The notes beneath the pieces are model-generated. The model saw only the letters and a list, made by a program, of their open reading frames with translations. It did not search any database and had not been told where the DNA came from. From Kitasatospora arboriphila (GTDB taxonomy: Bacteria; Actinomycetota; Actinomycetes; Mycobacteriales; Mycobacteriaceae), in contig NZ_JNYV01000015.1 of the NCBI RefSeq assembly GCF_000717275.1, forward strand, positions 86,550-150,549: 64,000 bases of DNA. Direction: 5' to 3'. The position numbers and the translations under genes were made by a program. Below, piece after piece: positions 36,315 to 45,110 of this stretch. The number at the start of each line of letters is the position of its first letter. Within the stretch, counting starts at the first letter, position 1.

Positions 36315-36926
36315 TCACTGCGCGATGGTGAGACTGAACTCTGTTATCAGATTGAACGAATTGTCCAGGTGTGGGCCGAGTTTCGTGCCGGCTGGCAGGT
36401 CGGCGACAGCATGCAGAGCCGAGTCAACGGCGGCCAATGCAATCGCGCAAAACAGGAGTGGTCTCGGATCGTTCCGTTCAGCCTGCAATCGCGAGGCAAG
36501 CACCTCGACGATTGCCGCTTGCCAATCGTCCTGCTTCGCCAGGTGCCGCGCTCGCAGAGACGGGTTGTCACGATTAAGTAGTAAGACAGACCTCCACCGG
36601 GATTCTTGGTCGGCGAAGTCCTGCGCCAGCACGTCGAGGCTCTGTCGGAGTGCGCGCGCGGGGCCCTCGTCTGCGGGGCGGGCGGCGAGGGCACGGGCGA
36701 TGAGCGGGCCGACCGCCTCCACCGGTTGTAGGACCGCGTCTTCTTTGGTCGGGAAATACCGAAAGAAGGTCCGCCGAGACACCCCGACTTCGTTCACTAT
36801 GTCGTCGATCGTGGTGGCGGTTAGACCGCGTTGCAAAAACTGAGAGGAGGCCGCCTCGATCAACTCCGTTCGTATCTGTTCACGTATTCGGGTTGGTGCG
36901 CTGACTCTTTCATTTTTCTCCGCCAC
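36315..36926 (-). CDS. TetR-family regulator
   Basis: The GTG at 36926 gives 203 aa. The N-terminal HTH is IEAASSQFLQRGLTATTIDD, VNEVGVSRRTFFRYFPTKED (about 20-67) and the C-terminal ligand domain follows. It is divergent to the metallo-beta-lactamase-fold gene, with a long inverted repeat in the gap, so it likely represses that gene and itself. Confidence 0.88.
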   Translation of the reverse strand: MAEKNERVSAPTRIREQIRTELIEAASSQFLQRGLTATTIDDIVNEVGVSRRTFFRYFPTKEDAVLQPVEAVGPLIARALAARPADEGPARALRQSLDVLAQDFADQESRWRSVLLLNRDNPSLRARHLAKQDDWQAAIVEVLASRLQAERNDPRPLLFCAIALAAVDSALHAVADLPAGTKLGPHLDNSFNLITEFSLTIAQ

Positions 36927-36956
36927 AGGTAAGACGTTACCGCGGCGTGCGACACA

Positions 36957-36991
36957 GTGACACTCCGTGTTATGATGGCACTGAGTGTCAC
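36957..36991 (+). promoter_or_regulatory. TetR operator overlapping the hydrolase promoter
   Basis: A perfect 9-bp inverted repeat GTGACACTC (36957-36965) / GAGTGTCAC (36983-36991) spaced by 17 bp encloses a -10-like TATGAT at 36971-36976. Binding here would block RNA polymerase. Further GACAC/TGACAG fragments flank it on both sides. Confidence 0.75.
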
Positions 36992-37017
36992 CGTGGCATA
37001 CAATGACAGGAGAAGCT

Positions 37018-37863
37018 GTGGAATCAATTACAGTCGGATCGTTCACAATCAGCGAAGTGGAGGACGGGGTCGGCCATCTGCCGCCGATGTTCTACCCAGG
37101 AGCGGATTTCGAAAGCCAACCGCACCTCCTACACGAGGATGGGACGTACCACATTCGGGGCGGTGGCTACGTGATCCAGGGCCAAGACGCTGTCGTTCTT
37201 ATCGATGCGGGTGCCGGCCCGGACGATGTTCCGTTCCCCAACGAAGTCGCAAATGCCGCGGGTCTGGCGGCGCCGCCCAAGAACATCATGAACTCAGGGT
37301 TGCTCCCAGCTTCTCTCGCCGAGTTGGGCATCAAGCCGGAGAGCGTGACCCATATTGTCCTGACACACCTCCACATTGACCATATTGGTTGGGTCGCGCC
37401 GAAGGGTGAGCGGCTCTTCTTCCCTAATGCCGAGATCTACTACGGGGACGCGGACTGGACACCACTCATCGCGAATGTGCCAAGTGATGACCCGGCACGA
37501 CTGGTCATGGAGTTCGCCCGCGAGCACGGTGTCTTGCACCCGATGTCTGAATCATTAGTCGAGATCGTTCCCGGCGTGCGTGCGATCCACACTCCAGGGC
37601 ATACGCCGGGTTCCTATATCGTTGCCGTCGGCAGTGAGACAGACCACGTTCTTCTAACCGGAGACGTTATCGAACATCCGGATCAGCTGTCACAACAAGG
37701 AATCCACTTCCTCACTGACGGCGATCGCGAGCAGGCGGCAGCTACACGCAGTGACCTCATCTCCAAGATCTCCGCGAGTGGATCTCCGATTGCCACGGCG
37801 CACATTCCTGCTCCTGTGTTTCGCAGAGTAGGGAAGAATGGTGACTGGGAACCTGCCGTCTAG
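37018..37863 (+). CDS. Metallo-beta-lactamase-fold hydrolase (lactonase-like)
   Basis: The GTG 37018 follows AGGAGAAG; 281 aa. The zinc motif HLHIDH lies at residues 117-122, followed by the second His in HTPGHTPGSYI and the bridging Asp in LLTGDVIEH. This is the AttM/AiiA-like branch, which hydrolyses lactones, although other esters are possible. Part of a probable operon with the RidA gene 48 bp downstream, and controlled by the divergent TetR protein. A lactone intermediate of the local pathway is a reasonable substrate. Confidence 0.85.
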   Translation: MESITVGSFTISEVEDGVGHLPPMFYPGADFESQPHLLHEDGTYHIRGGGYVIQGQDAVVLIDAGAGPDDVPFPNEVANAAGLAAPPKNIMNSGLLPASLAELGIKPESVTHIVLTHLHIDHIGWVAPKGERLFFPNAEIYYGDADWTPLIANVPSDDPARLVMEFAREHGVLHPMSESLVEIVPGVRAIHTPGHTPGSYIVAVGSETDHVLLTGDVIEHPDQLSQQGIHFLTDGDREQAAATRSDLISKISASGSPIATAHIPAPVFRRVGKNGDWEPAV

Positions 37864-37911
37864 ACACCCGACCAGTGAAGGTCATGACAACTTACGAACG
37901 GTGGTTCTGAC

Positions 37912-38322
37912 ATGAGGAAACTGGAACGAATCAAAGCGTTTGGTGGGAGCCGACCGCTGTCATGGGCGGTTATCGCTGGTGACACCGTCCACGTAGCAGG
38001 CATGGTAGGAGCAAAGATCGACTTCGACGCGGCTGGTCCGGGCGAACTCACTTTTCCAACCAGCGTTGTTGATCAGATGAGGCAAGCCTACCGGAATATC
38101 AGTTGGATTCTTGAGCAGGCCGGATCTTCCCTGGATAATATCGCGCAGCAAACGCTCTTTTTTACAGGCAATGGTGCCGAAGTGATGGACGCGAACCAGC
38201 AAGTTCGGCGGGAAATGTTTGGAGAAAACGCGCCCGCGAGCGCAATGGCCGGCGTCAGCAACCTGTTTCATCCCGAGTGTCGACTAGAGATTCAAGTTAT
38301 CGCGTATAGAACCGACGAGTGA
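37912..38322 (+). CDS. RidA/YjgF-family protein
   Basis: This 136-aa protein shows the RidA pattern with WAVIAGDTVHVAGMVGAK, VDQMRQAYRNISWILEQAGS and a C-terminal LEIQVIAYR. RidA enzymes deaminate reactive enamines/imines, but several subfamilies in catabolic clusters lack the key Arg and act otherwise. The usual Arg near the C-terminal CxxE/R block is replaced here by CRLEIQ, with Arg at that place, so activity is possible. It follows the lactonase-like gene by 48 bp. Confidence 0.82.
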   Translation: MRKLERIKAFGGSRPLSWAVIAGDTVHVAGMVGAKIDFDAAGPGELTFPTSVVDQMRQAYRNISWILEQAGSSLDNIAQQTLFFTGNGAEVMDANQQVRREMFGENAPASAMAGVSNLFHPECRLEIQVIAYRTDE

Positions 38323-38768
38323 TGGCTAGGGATCGGGCGGGCCATCTCGACGTATCTCACCGAGATGGCCGTGCCCGACGTCGGCTTGTTCACGACTAGG
38401 CTGACCGATCGCGGCCTATAGCGGCGCGAAAAGGCTTCCGTCTAAGACTCGCGTGGAGGCGCCGGTGCGGCTGAAATAGCCCGAGTGGCGTCTAGACGCT
38501 TGCAGCGCGACCGCGGTATGCAAACGGCGCGCGATACCCAGGGCTCCGTCGCTTCAAAATTCGCCCAAGAACGCCTGATGGAGAAGCGAAGCCTTGACAC
38601 CTCCTGGTCAAACAGTCCTATTATGAGCATAGATGCTGTAACGGTCATCACAACGTCGGTGGAGGGGTCCGTGTTCCGGTGTGCCAGCGCCCGACCTGCG
38701 CGCTCAGCAGAACGGCAACCTAGCGACATGCCGATGGCAAGCAAACTGAATCCGAGACAAGGAAACGC
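38323..38768. promoter_or_regulatory. Intergenic region with promoter of SnoaL-like gene 2
   Basis: A TTGACA at 38594-38599 and TATTAT at 38619-38624 form a promoter with a long 19-bp spacer. An inverted repeat TTGAC (38594-38598) / GTCAA (38607-38611) overlaps the -35. CTATTATGAGCATAG at 38618-38632 resembles the operator-like palindromes at 41280 and 55140. No gene is seen. Confidence 0.45.
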
Positions 38769-39197
38769 ATGCAAACTTCAACCCGAGCACACAATATTGC
38801 ATTGATCGAGAACGTTTACGGGCTCCTGCAAGCATTTGAACTCGGCGCTTTCGAGGAGCTCGTCCATCCCAACTTCACAATCGACGCTCCTGCCTCGTTG
38901 CCGTACGGAGGCCTTACTACAGGAATGGATGAGATGAAGAGCCGAATGTCGTCCTTCGGGCAGTACTGGGATGACCCGAGCTTCGGATTACACGCGATCA
39001 CCGCTAACGACGACGGCTTAGTCACGGCGCATGTGACTCTGCGTGCAGTCGGCAAAACGACTGGAGAGCCGCTCGAGATGGAGGTTGTGGAAGTCTGGAC
39101 GATTCATAACGGTAAGGTAGCAGGTCAAAAGACCTTCTATTTCGATCCGGCAGAAGCGCGGCGGGTTGCTGGGGTCACCTCCGATTCTGGCATATAG
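38769..39197 (+). CDS. SnoaL-like (NTF2-fold) protein 2
   Basis: This 142-aa protein has the SnoaL-like order: ALIENVYGLLQAFELGAFEELVHPNF, TTGMDEMKSRMSSFGQYWDD in parts, DGLVTAHVTLRAVGKTTGEP and EVWTIHNGKVAGQKTFYFDP. It differs clearly from SnoaL-like proteins 1 and 3, so they are not recent copies. Likely a small enzyme of the catabolic pathway, perhaps an isomerase or dehydratase. Confidence 0.8.
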   Translation: MQTSTRAHNIALIENVYGLLQAFELGAFEELVHPNFTIDAPASLPYGGLTTGMDEMKSRMSSFGQYWDDPSFGLHAITANDDGLVTAHVTLRAVGKTTGEPLEMEVVEVWTIHNGKVAGQKTFYFDPAEARRVAGVTSDSGI

Positions 39198-39511
39198 CGA
39201 CCGAACACAGCCGCATTTATCGTCGCAGCACGCCAGGTCCTACTCGGGTAGCTCGTCATCAATCGGTGCAATTTCACTACAGAGCAACAGTGCTCAAGCC
39301 TGTTCATGGGCGAGTCTTACAGACACTAAGAACGCCGAGTGCACTAACGTATTCTAATGACTGAGGAATGCGTCATGATCGGTGCACCCGTCCGGAAATA
39401 CTGGGATGTGCGCTACGAAACTCCTGTTCGGTACATCGCCCCAAACCGAGCAAGCATGTATGCCAACCGCTGCGGCGGGATCGCAGGTATCTCAAGTTAG
39501 GAATACTCACA
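39198..39511. other. Intergenic region before SDR gene 1
   Basis: The open frame of the SDR continues upstream in this region, but without similarity to any protein. No promoter or repeat is clear. Confidence 0.5.
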
Positions 39512-40300
39512 ATGAATCAACGTTTGCGAGACAAGGTCATCGCCATCGTCGGAGGTGCAAGCGGAATCGGGAGAGCGACCGCGGAGCGGCTAGCTTCGGA
39601 GCATGCGGTAGTAGCGATTGGGGATCTAAATGAGCAGGGTGCAAGTGAGGCGGCCGAAGAGATTGTCGCTGCCGGCGGTACCGCATGGAGCTGCCCGGTT
39701 GACATCTCGGTAGAGTCGCAGGTAGCCGAGTTTATAGATGGAGTAGTGGAGCGGTTTAGTGGTCTTGACGGACTGTTCAATAATGCTGCAGATCTTCGTC
39801 CTTCGATGCAGACACAGGACACGGACGCTGTCGACATCCCGCTTGATATATGGAACCACACCCTGAATGTAAATTTGACAGGCTACCTATATGGAATAAG
39901 GCATGCGGTTCCACACTTACTTTCAAGGGGTGGCGGAAGCATCGTCAATACAGTGTCCGACTCGGTATACCTTGGCGAAACTGTGCGGTTGGCTTATGCG
40001 GTGAGCAAGGCCGGAATCGTGGCGCTTTCGAATAACACGGCGGCACGCTGGGGTCAAGAAGGAATCAGGAGCAATTGTCTTTCGCCCGGGGTGACTCTAA
40101 CTGCCGGAGGAGAAAAGTTGATGCCTCGTGAATGGCAGGAAAGTATGCTGCGCGCCATGCCAACTCGTCGGCTGGGCAGACCCGCGGACCAGGCCGCAGT
40201 TGCCGCGATGCTCCTTTCGAGTGACTCGGAATACGTAAACGGTCAGACGATACGGGTCAATGGAGGAAACTTGCTTGGCACTACCACGCTGGGCAAATAG
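39512..40300 (+). CDS. SDR-family oxidoreductase 1
   Basis: The ATG 39512 gives 262 aa, starting at the first beta strand, as is usual. The cofactor motif is GGASGIG (14-20), with an Asp after strand 2 (IGDLNEQ), which favours NAD. NNAA, the YxxxK pair in YAVSKAG and the C-terminal VNGQTIRVNGG complete a classical SDR. Probably oxidises a ring alcohol made by the nearby P450 or dehydratase steps. The HtaA-like gene follows after 91 bp. Confidence 0.88.
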   Translation: MNQRLRDKVIAIVGGASGIGRATAERLASEHAVVAIGDLNEQGASEAAEEIVAAGGTAWSCPVDISVESQVAEFIDGVVERFSGLDGLFNNAADLRPSMQTQDTDAVDIPLDIWNHTLNVNLTGYLYGIRHAVPHLLSRGGGSIVNTVSDSVYLGETVRLAYAVSKAGIVALSNNTAARWGQEGIRSNCLSPGVTLTAGGEKLMPREWQESMLRAMPTRRLGRPADQAAVAAMLLSSDSEYVNGQTIRVNGGNLLGTTTLGK

Positions 40301-40391
40301 GGATTAGCTTTAACGACCAGCGCGTGGACAAGCCTGGGTGGGCGGAACCGCCTGCCGCACCCCCCGAGTCAGAAAATAAGGAGCCGCGAGA

Positions 40392-40922
40392 GTGATTTCG
40401 GACGTCACCGGAGACTCCGGTAAGGACGGACGTGATGAGGCGTCGCCACTGCCGGGACTTCGTTGGCCGATCAAGCGGAGCTTCGTCAACTATGTGCGTT
40501 CCCTGGCAGACGGGCAGGGTTCCGCAACGCATGGGGCGTCGGTCTCTGACTCGATGGAGTTCACGTATGAGATTGACCCTGACTTCAGCTCCATTAACGA
40601 GTGGCGGTTTCGCGGTGACGTTCGGTTTGCCGGTCACGCTGGACTGCTATTTGTCAGGATCGCCGACCCGGGGATCAGGGTGCTGGGCGACGAAGGGGTT
40701 GCGGAGCTAACGGTAGTCGACCCGTACGGTTCGGATACCCGTCTGAAACTTGTTACCCTACGCGTCCTAGCGCAAGATGGGCCGGGCGATACTGAGGCGT
40801 GGGTAGGTTCGGATGTACGCCTCTGCGCCGACGGGGTGGAGCTCTTTAATGATGTCTATCAGCCAGGCGAGCAATTTGATTCGCTCGAGTTCCTTCTTGG
40901 ACGACGACGTCAAACGCCGTGA
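40392..40922 (+). CDS. HtaA-domain protein without signal peptide
   Basis: This 176-aa protein starts at GTG 40392. Residues 22-165 fit the HtaA domain: LRWPIKRSFVNYVRSLADG, SMEFTYEIDP, WRFRGDVRFAGHAGLLFVRI with FxGHxG, and VDPYGSD. HtaA domains are mostly secreted haem-binding modules in corynebacteria; this copy has no signal peptide or anchor, and it sits among catabolic genes beside a P450. A cytoplasmic, non-haem-uptake role, perhaps in substrate or haem binding, is possible. Confidence 0.7.
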   Translation: MISDVTGDSGKDGRDEASPLPGLRWPIKRSFVNYVRSLADGQGSATHGASVSDSMEFTYEIDPDFSSINEWRFRGDVRFAGHAGLLFVRIADPGIRVLGDEGVAELTVVDPYGSDTRLKLVTLRVLAQDGPGDTEAWVGSDVRLCADGVELFNDVYQPGEQFDSLEFLLGRRRQTP

Positions 40923-41318
40923 GCCAAACCCCCGGCGTAACAGGATTGAGCCCTAGCAAAAGTCAGGCCACTTCGCCGGCGGTTGTCCGATCCGGATCTT
41001 GGGCGTCATCCGACTAGGTGACCATGTCCTGACAGACGTGATGAGGCTCCTCCGGTGCCACCGGAGGATGTGCGACTCCGTGATCGTGTCTCCCTATGTG
41101 ACCTTTCGCTGTTCCGGGCCAGCCCTGCAAGCTCGCCGGGTGACCGCAGGACGTAGATACCGCCTCACCGGATCGAGAGCAGGCACGTCGCGCCTCGTAG
41201 CTCTGGAAGAAGCTCAGCCCGAGGGGCTTTCGGCTCCGAATGTGAGATGGACTCCACTTGCGTCTGGGTGTGAGCCAGATTACCATGATTATGGTAACTG
41301 ACTTTTCTGGAGGCTCCT
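40923..41318. other. Intergenic region upstream of the P450 gene
   Basis: No gene is supported. The last 40 bp hold the operator-like palindrome at 41280-41297 and the ribosome site TGGAGG at 41308-41313. Confidence 0.55.
41280..41297 (+). promoter_or_regulatory. Operator-like palindrome of the P450 gene
   Basis: TTACCATGATTATGGTAA is a perfect inverted repeat (7-bp arms, 4-bp centre) lying 21 bp before the P450 start. A close relative lies upstream of the crotonase/acyl-CoA dehydrogenase operon at 55138-55156. Confidence 0.7.
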
Positions 41319-42563
41319 ATGTCTAGTAGTGTCGCTGCGACGACCTCGCCCGTGCGAATCGAAGATCCGCAGTTCTATCTGAATGATCCATGGCCCACGT
41401 TCGCCTGGATGCGTGAGCGGGATCCGTTCTACTACTACGAGCCCCTCGACGCCTTCGTGGTGACCAGGCACGCGGATGTCCGTAAAATTTTGGACCAACC
41501 AACCGTTTTCGTGAACTCACGTGGCATCTTCCTGAATGACTGGAAATATGCCGGTCAACAGGAGGGTGATGACAACCTAACCGACACCTTCTTTCCGAAG
41601 GGCGGAGAGCAGGTGGGTACGACTGACCCACCCCGGCATGCCGACCTACGGCGGATCATCGCGCCTTCATTCTCTCCCAGGGCAATTGGCCGCATTGCGG
41701 AACCGCTGACTGCCGAGGTCGAGGAGATGGTCGCAGGCATCGAGGCCGGTGAGGTGACCGATTGGCTGCCGTACGCGAGCGTGATTCCAATTAAGGCGGC
41801 CACGAAGCTGATCGGCTTGGTGGACACCGACATAGATCGCGTTCAGTTCTGGAGTGACGAGCTTGAGAAGTTGGGTGGCGATTTGACGCTTGATGAGCTC
41901 CAGGAGGCAGCAAAGGAGTTCCAGAGCCTACAAGCGTACATAATCGAGAACATCGAGAAACGTCGGCAAAACCCGGGTTCAGAGGACCTGCTGACCGTGC
42001 TGCTGAACGCAGAGTTGGACAACGACAAGGTTTCTGAGGCCAATGTGGTCATGTATGCGATGACGATGATGGCCGCTGGCGGAGATACAACACGATCCCT
42101 ATTGGCAGGGATGGTCTATCTGCTGGCACAAAACCCTGACCAGTGGGCGCGGTTGCGAGAGGACCGGTCGCTGATTCCGACTGCAATCGAGGAAGCGCTA
42201 CGGTGTGTGACGCCCGCACGAGCGTTTGGTCGGACTGCTGTTCGGGACACCGAAGTGAATGGGCATCTGGTGAAGGCGGGACAGCGTGTGTACTTGATGT
42301 ACATGGCGGCGAACCGGGATGAGTCGGTGTTCGCCAATGCGAACATTTTCGACGTGTCGCGCCAGGAGAGTGCTCAGCAGGTGGCGCTTGGGGGAGGCGC
42401 TCACATCTGTGCGGGTGCGCGCCTAGTCCGTTCGGAGGCCGCGATTGTCTTGAACGCACTTCTCGATCGGTTTTCGCGTCTCGAAGTCGCGGGCGAGCCG
42501 GTGCCTGTCATCCACGTCATACGCAACGGATGGCAAACAATGCCCATAACTTTTCACATCTGA
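41319..42563 (+). CDS. Cytochrome P450
   Basis: This soluble bacterial P450 of 414 aa has the I-helix AGGDTT (253-258), the ExxR motif in EEALR (291-295) and the haem block LGGGAHICAGARL with Cys364; the usual Phe seven before the Cys is replaced by Leu. DPPRHADLRRI is the C-helix block. The family, seen with steroid, terpene and alicyclic catabolism in actinobacteria, hydroxylates an aliphatic ring or side chain. No ferredoxin or reductase gene is in the window, so it must borrow one. Good ribosome site; a strong hairpin terminator follows. Confidence 0.93.
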   Translation: MSSSVAATTSPVRIEDPQFYLNDPWPTFAWMRERDPFYYYEPLDAFVVTRHADVRKILDQPTVFVNSRGIFLNDWKYAGQQEGDDNLTDTFFPKGGEQVGTTDPPRHADLRRIIAPSFSPRAIGRIAEPLTAEVEEMVAGIEAGEVTDWLPYASVIPIKAATKLIGLVDTDIDRVQFWSDELEKLGGDLTLDELQEAAKEFQSLQAYIIENIEKRRQNPGSEDLLTVLLNAELDNDKVSEANVVMYAMTMMAAGGDTTRSLLAGMVYLLAQNPDQWARLREDRSLIPTAIEEALRCVTPARAFGRTAVRDTEVNGHLVKAGQRVYLMYMAANRDESVFANANIFDVSRQESAQQVALGGGAHICAGARLVRSEAAIVLNALLDRFSRLEVAGEPVPVIHVIRNGWQTMPITFHI

Positions 42564-42577
42564 CGGAACAGTGATGC

Positions 42578-42613
42578 CCCGGGACGGCAGTCAGCTGTTC
42601 CTGCCGTTCCGGG
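42578..42613 (+). terminator. Terminator hairpin of the P450 gene
   Basis: Arms CCCGGGACGGCAG (42578-42590) and CTGCCGTTCCGGG (42601-42613) pair with one mismatch around a 10-base loop. The plus strand has AAAA then TTTT shortly after. It lies 15 bp beyond the P450 stop and could serve both converging genes. Confidence 0.7.
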
Positions 42614-42861
42614 AAAATCGCTTTTCCTATTCTTTCGTTGTATCTCACTTGTTGACGAGGCCTACTCGCGCAACAGAAGCCCCTGTTTGGGGCGCCGAGA
42701 CTCCCTTGAAATGGTGATACCCCCCCCCGACACCCTGGCTGTTACTTTGGGGGTTCTATTAGGTCCCAACGGTTTCCATACAACTCCTCGAACATGGCGA
42801 CGCTGCCGTATGACTCCGTTCGGGGAGCCTCGAGGAACTGGACGCTTGACTCAACCATTCG

Positions 42862-43143
42862 CTAATAGCGGGTAACGAAATCGTTGGTGAATAAATAGAA
42901 CGCAACCGGACCGCCGGTGTGATTGCCAACCCGCGCCCGCTGATCGGGAGTTGTCGCTGCTCGTAATACCAACCGGCAGCTTCGGTCTGCGGGACCGACG
43001 ATCACGAGGCGTTCGGCGCGCCCGATTGAGGTGTCCTCGAGAACGTTCAACTGAAGGCTCTCAATGAAGTAGTGCTTCGCCTCATCCTGGTCAGCGACCA
43101 TAAACGTGACTAGCCTGATCTGCGGCATCGCCTGCTCCTTCAC
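42862..43143 (-). pseudogene. VOC-family protein, C-terminally truncated
   Basis: The frame starts near MPQIRLVTFMVADQDEAKHY (ATG 43128) and matches the first two thirds of a VOC/glyoxalase domain (ERLVIVGP, VAFYLFTNDF), then ends in VTRY and a stop. The last strands, with the metal ligand Glu and the usual FxDPxGN block (about 35-40 residues), are missing. So it is probably a broken gene, about 88 aa in place of about 130. Confidence 0.65.
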
Positions 43144-43183
43144 ATAACGTTCTGGCGGAACCGTTCAACAGGGGCCGAACACA

Positions 43184-44605
43184 TTATTTGCTCGGGTTCT
43201 TGCGTTTGATCAGCAAGGATCGGTCTGCAACAGAGATAAGAAGCAAAGCCGCCGAGCAGCCCAGCATGAGCAGCGCCAACTTGTGCAGCCCGATCGTGTC
43301 GGCCCCGGACTCAGGAAAGCAGAGCGAGATTGCGACGGCCGAGAACATAGCACCCAGATAGGTGAAGGTGCGTAGCAGGCCAGCAGAAGATGCGGTCCTA
43401 GACTCCTCAGCTTGGCGATAAAGCGCGTTCTGGTTGGCTAAACTAACCAGTGCCTGAGCCAATCCCACGGCCCCGGCAATCACAAGGAGGATCCAAAGCG
43501 CGCTATTCTGCTGGGCGAACAACATGAACACGCATCCGGCCATCATGGATGCCGAACCGATCACCAGCTTACTAACAATTCCCGGCCGCATTCCGGTTAC
43601 CGCGGAACCGATGATCCCGACACCAAACAGTGGCGCCATCATCAGCCCGGCTGAGACTGGACTAAGACCTCTCGTGTGTTCGAGCCACTGGACGAAGCCG
43701 TACATGAAACCGTAAGAGCCGACATACACGAATAGCTGCCGCAAGTAGGTCAGTATTAGGGGGAGGTTGCCGGCCAATATGCGCACGTCGAGAAAGGGGT
43801 TCGAGGCGCGGAGTTCGCGCAACGTGAAGGCGAGGATCAATAGCGCCGCTACAGCCAGCAGGTATAGAGAGCTGAGGAGTGGTGCCATCAAAAACAGCAT
43901 TAAGATCGTGAGCGACGACCCGAACAGCATCATACCCGCGAGATCGAGCGAGGCTAGTCGACCTATCGGAGTTGTCTTCCCCAGTGGGTTTCCTTTCGGA
44001 AGTCGGATGAAGCCGAACACTAGCGCGAGTATCGCTAGTGGCACATTGATGGCGAAGATGTAGCGCCAGCTGCCGAGACCGAGGAGAACACCGCCGACCG
44101 TCGGCCCGATGGCGGCGACCATTTGAGTAGAGACCGACAACAACATCAAGACTGCTTGCGGACTATCCCTGCCGGTTCGTCGTGCTTCGCTGCGGACCAG
44201 GTACATAGCCGCGGGGTAACCTGCACAGGTGCCGATTCCGATCAGCACACGGGCAATCAGTAGAACTTCGAGGGACGGTGCGACCGCACCGAGAAGACCA
44301 GCCCCGCCGACCAGTACCGTCCCGAATATGAACAGTCGTCGCGGCCCGTAAAGATCAACTAAGCGTCCGACAACAGGTTGTCCGACAGCGGTCGCGAGGT
44401 AGAGGCCGGTGACCAGCCAAGCGGTCTCTGCAGGGCTGGCGTCGTATGTGAGGCCAATCGAGACCAATGCAACAGCGATCAGAGTCGAGTTCACCGGGTT
44501 GAGCAATGAACCCAACACCATTGGTGTTAGAAGTCTGCGGTCGAAGGGCTCCTCGACCGCTCCACGTCGTCGCTTCCGCGATCGTCGCTCCCATATCGCG
44601 GTCAC
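43184..44605 (-). CDS. MFS transporter 1 (DHA2-like)
   Basis: This 473-aa protein (GTG start) has 12-14 hydrophobic segments and the MFS loop motif GRLVDLYGPRRLF in positions 78-90. LNPVNSTLIAVALVSIG opens helix 1. It is close in layout and motifs to the second MFS protein at 55161-56555 (LNPINSSIIATALVPI). Drug/H+ antiporter-type proteins in such clusters usually export toxic substrates or take up hydrophobic acids. There is no regulator gene directly upstream, unlike the paralogue. Confidence 0.85.
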   Translation of the reverse strand: MTAIWERRSRKRRRGAVEEPFDRRLLTPMVLGSLLNPVNSTLIAVALVSIGLTYDASPAETAWLVTGLYLATAVGQPVVGRLVDLYGPRRLFIFGTVLVGGAGLLGAVAPSLEVLLIARVLIGIGTCAGYPAAMYLVRSEARRTGRDSPQAVLMLLSVSTQMVAAIGPTVGGVLLGLGSWRYIFAINVPLAILALVFGFIRLPKGNPLGKTTPIGRLASLDLAGMMLFGSSLTILMLFLMAPLLSSLYLLAVAALLILAFTLRELRASNPFLDVRILAGNLPLILTYLRQLFVYVGSYGFMYGFVQWLEHTRGLSPVSAGLMMAPLFGVGIIGSAVTGMRPGIVSKLVIGSASMMAGCVFMLFAQQNSALWILLVIAGAVGLAQALVSLANQNALYRQAEESRTASSAGLLRTFTYLGAMFSAVAISLCFPESGADTIGLHKLALLMLGCSAALLLISVADRSLLIKRKNPSK

Positions 44606-44812
44606 GAGATGGGTCCGAGGGTCTCCCTATTCGAGGCGCCAACGCCTCGGTAATCACAAGCATCAGAGATCACAACAAGTGGCCGCATCTTCGATATTTC
44701 CTGTCTCGACATCATTTTCTTGGCGTGACGCTCGGCCGTGAAGAGCGACTGTTGGGGGTGTTAGACCACGAGTGGGCATGCAGGCTCGAGCGGGCGGGCG
44801 GCCCAGAAGTAC

Positions 44813-45013
44813 TCAGCTTTGCTGCAGAGGACCTAGATGGGTGACGAAACGATCTTGAGAGTTGACGTGTAGCTTCTGGCCTCGGGTAAGGATCAGGTGG
44901 TATGCGGCGAGGACGTTTCGCACTTCGTGAATATCAGCGCGAGACAGCGGTTTCGTCAGATCGGTGTCGATGAGCTCTACGCCAATGCCGCCTTTGGTAG
45001 GCGCGAGCTTCAT
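44813..45013 (-). pseudogene. TauD/TfdA dioxygenase fragment
   Basis: This 66-aa frame begins MKLAPTKGGIGVELIDTDLT and continues PLSRADIHEVRNVLAAYHLI and GQKLHVNSQDRFVTHLGPL. This is the N-terminal 60 residues of TauD/TfdA alpha-ketoglutarate-dependent dioxygenases (normally about 280 aa). The stop after LGPLQQS removes the HxD...H iron site, so it cannot be active. A remnant of rearrangement. Confidence 0.7.
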
Positions 45014-45110
45014 GGCGGCTCCCCTTGGTCGGAGGTCGGGACTGAGATCAGGCTAGTTGTGGCGGCGTCACCAAGTCAACAGGTTGCCTGTCGATTAGAG
45101 GCGTTGAACT

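Noticed and set aside
42719..42728. Run of C at about 42720 as an assembly gap or regulatory tract
   Set aside because: A short homopolymer in an intergenic region with no gene depending on it; nothing further can be said.
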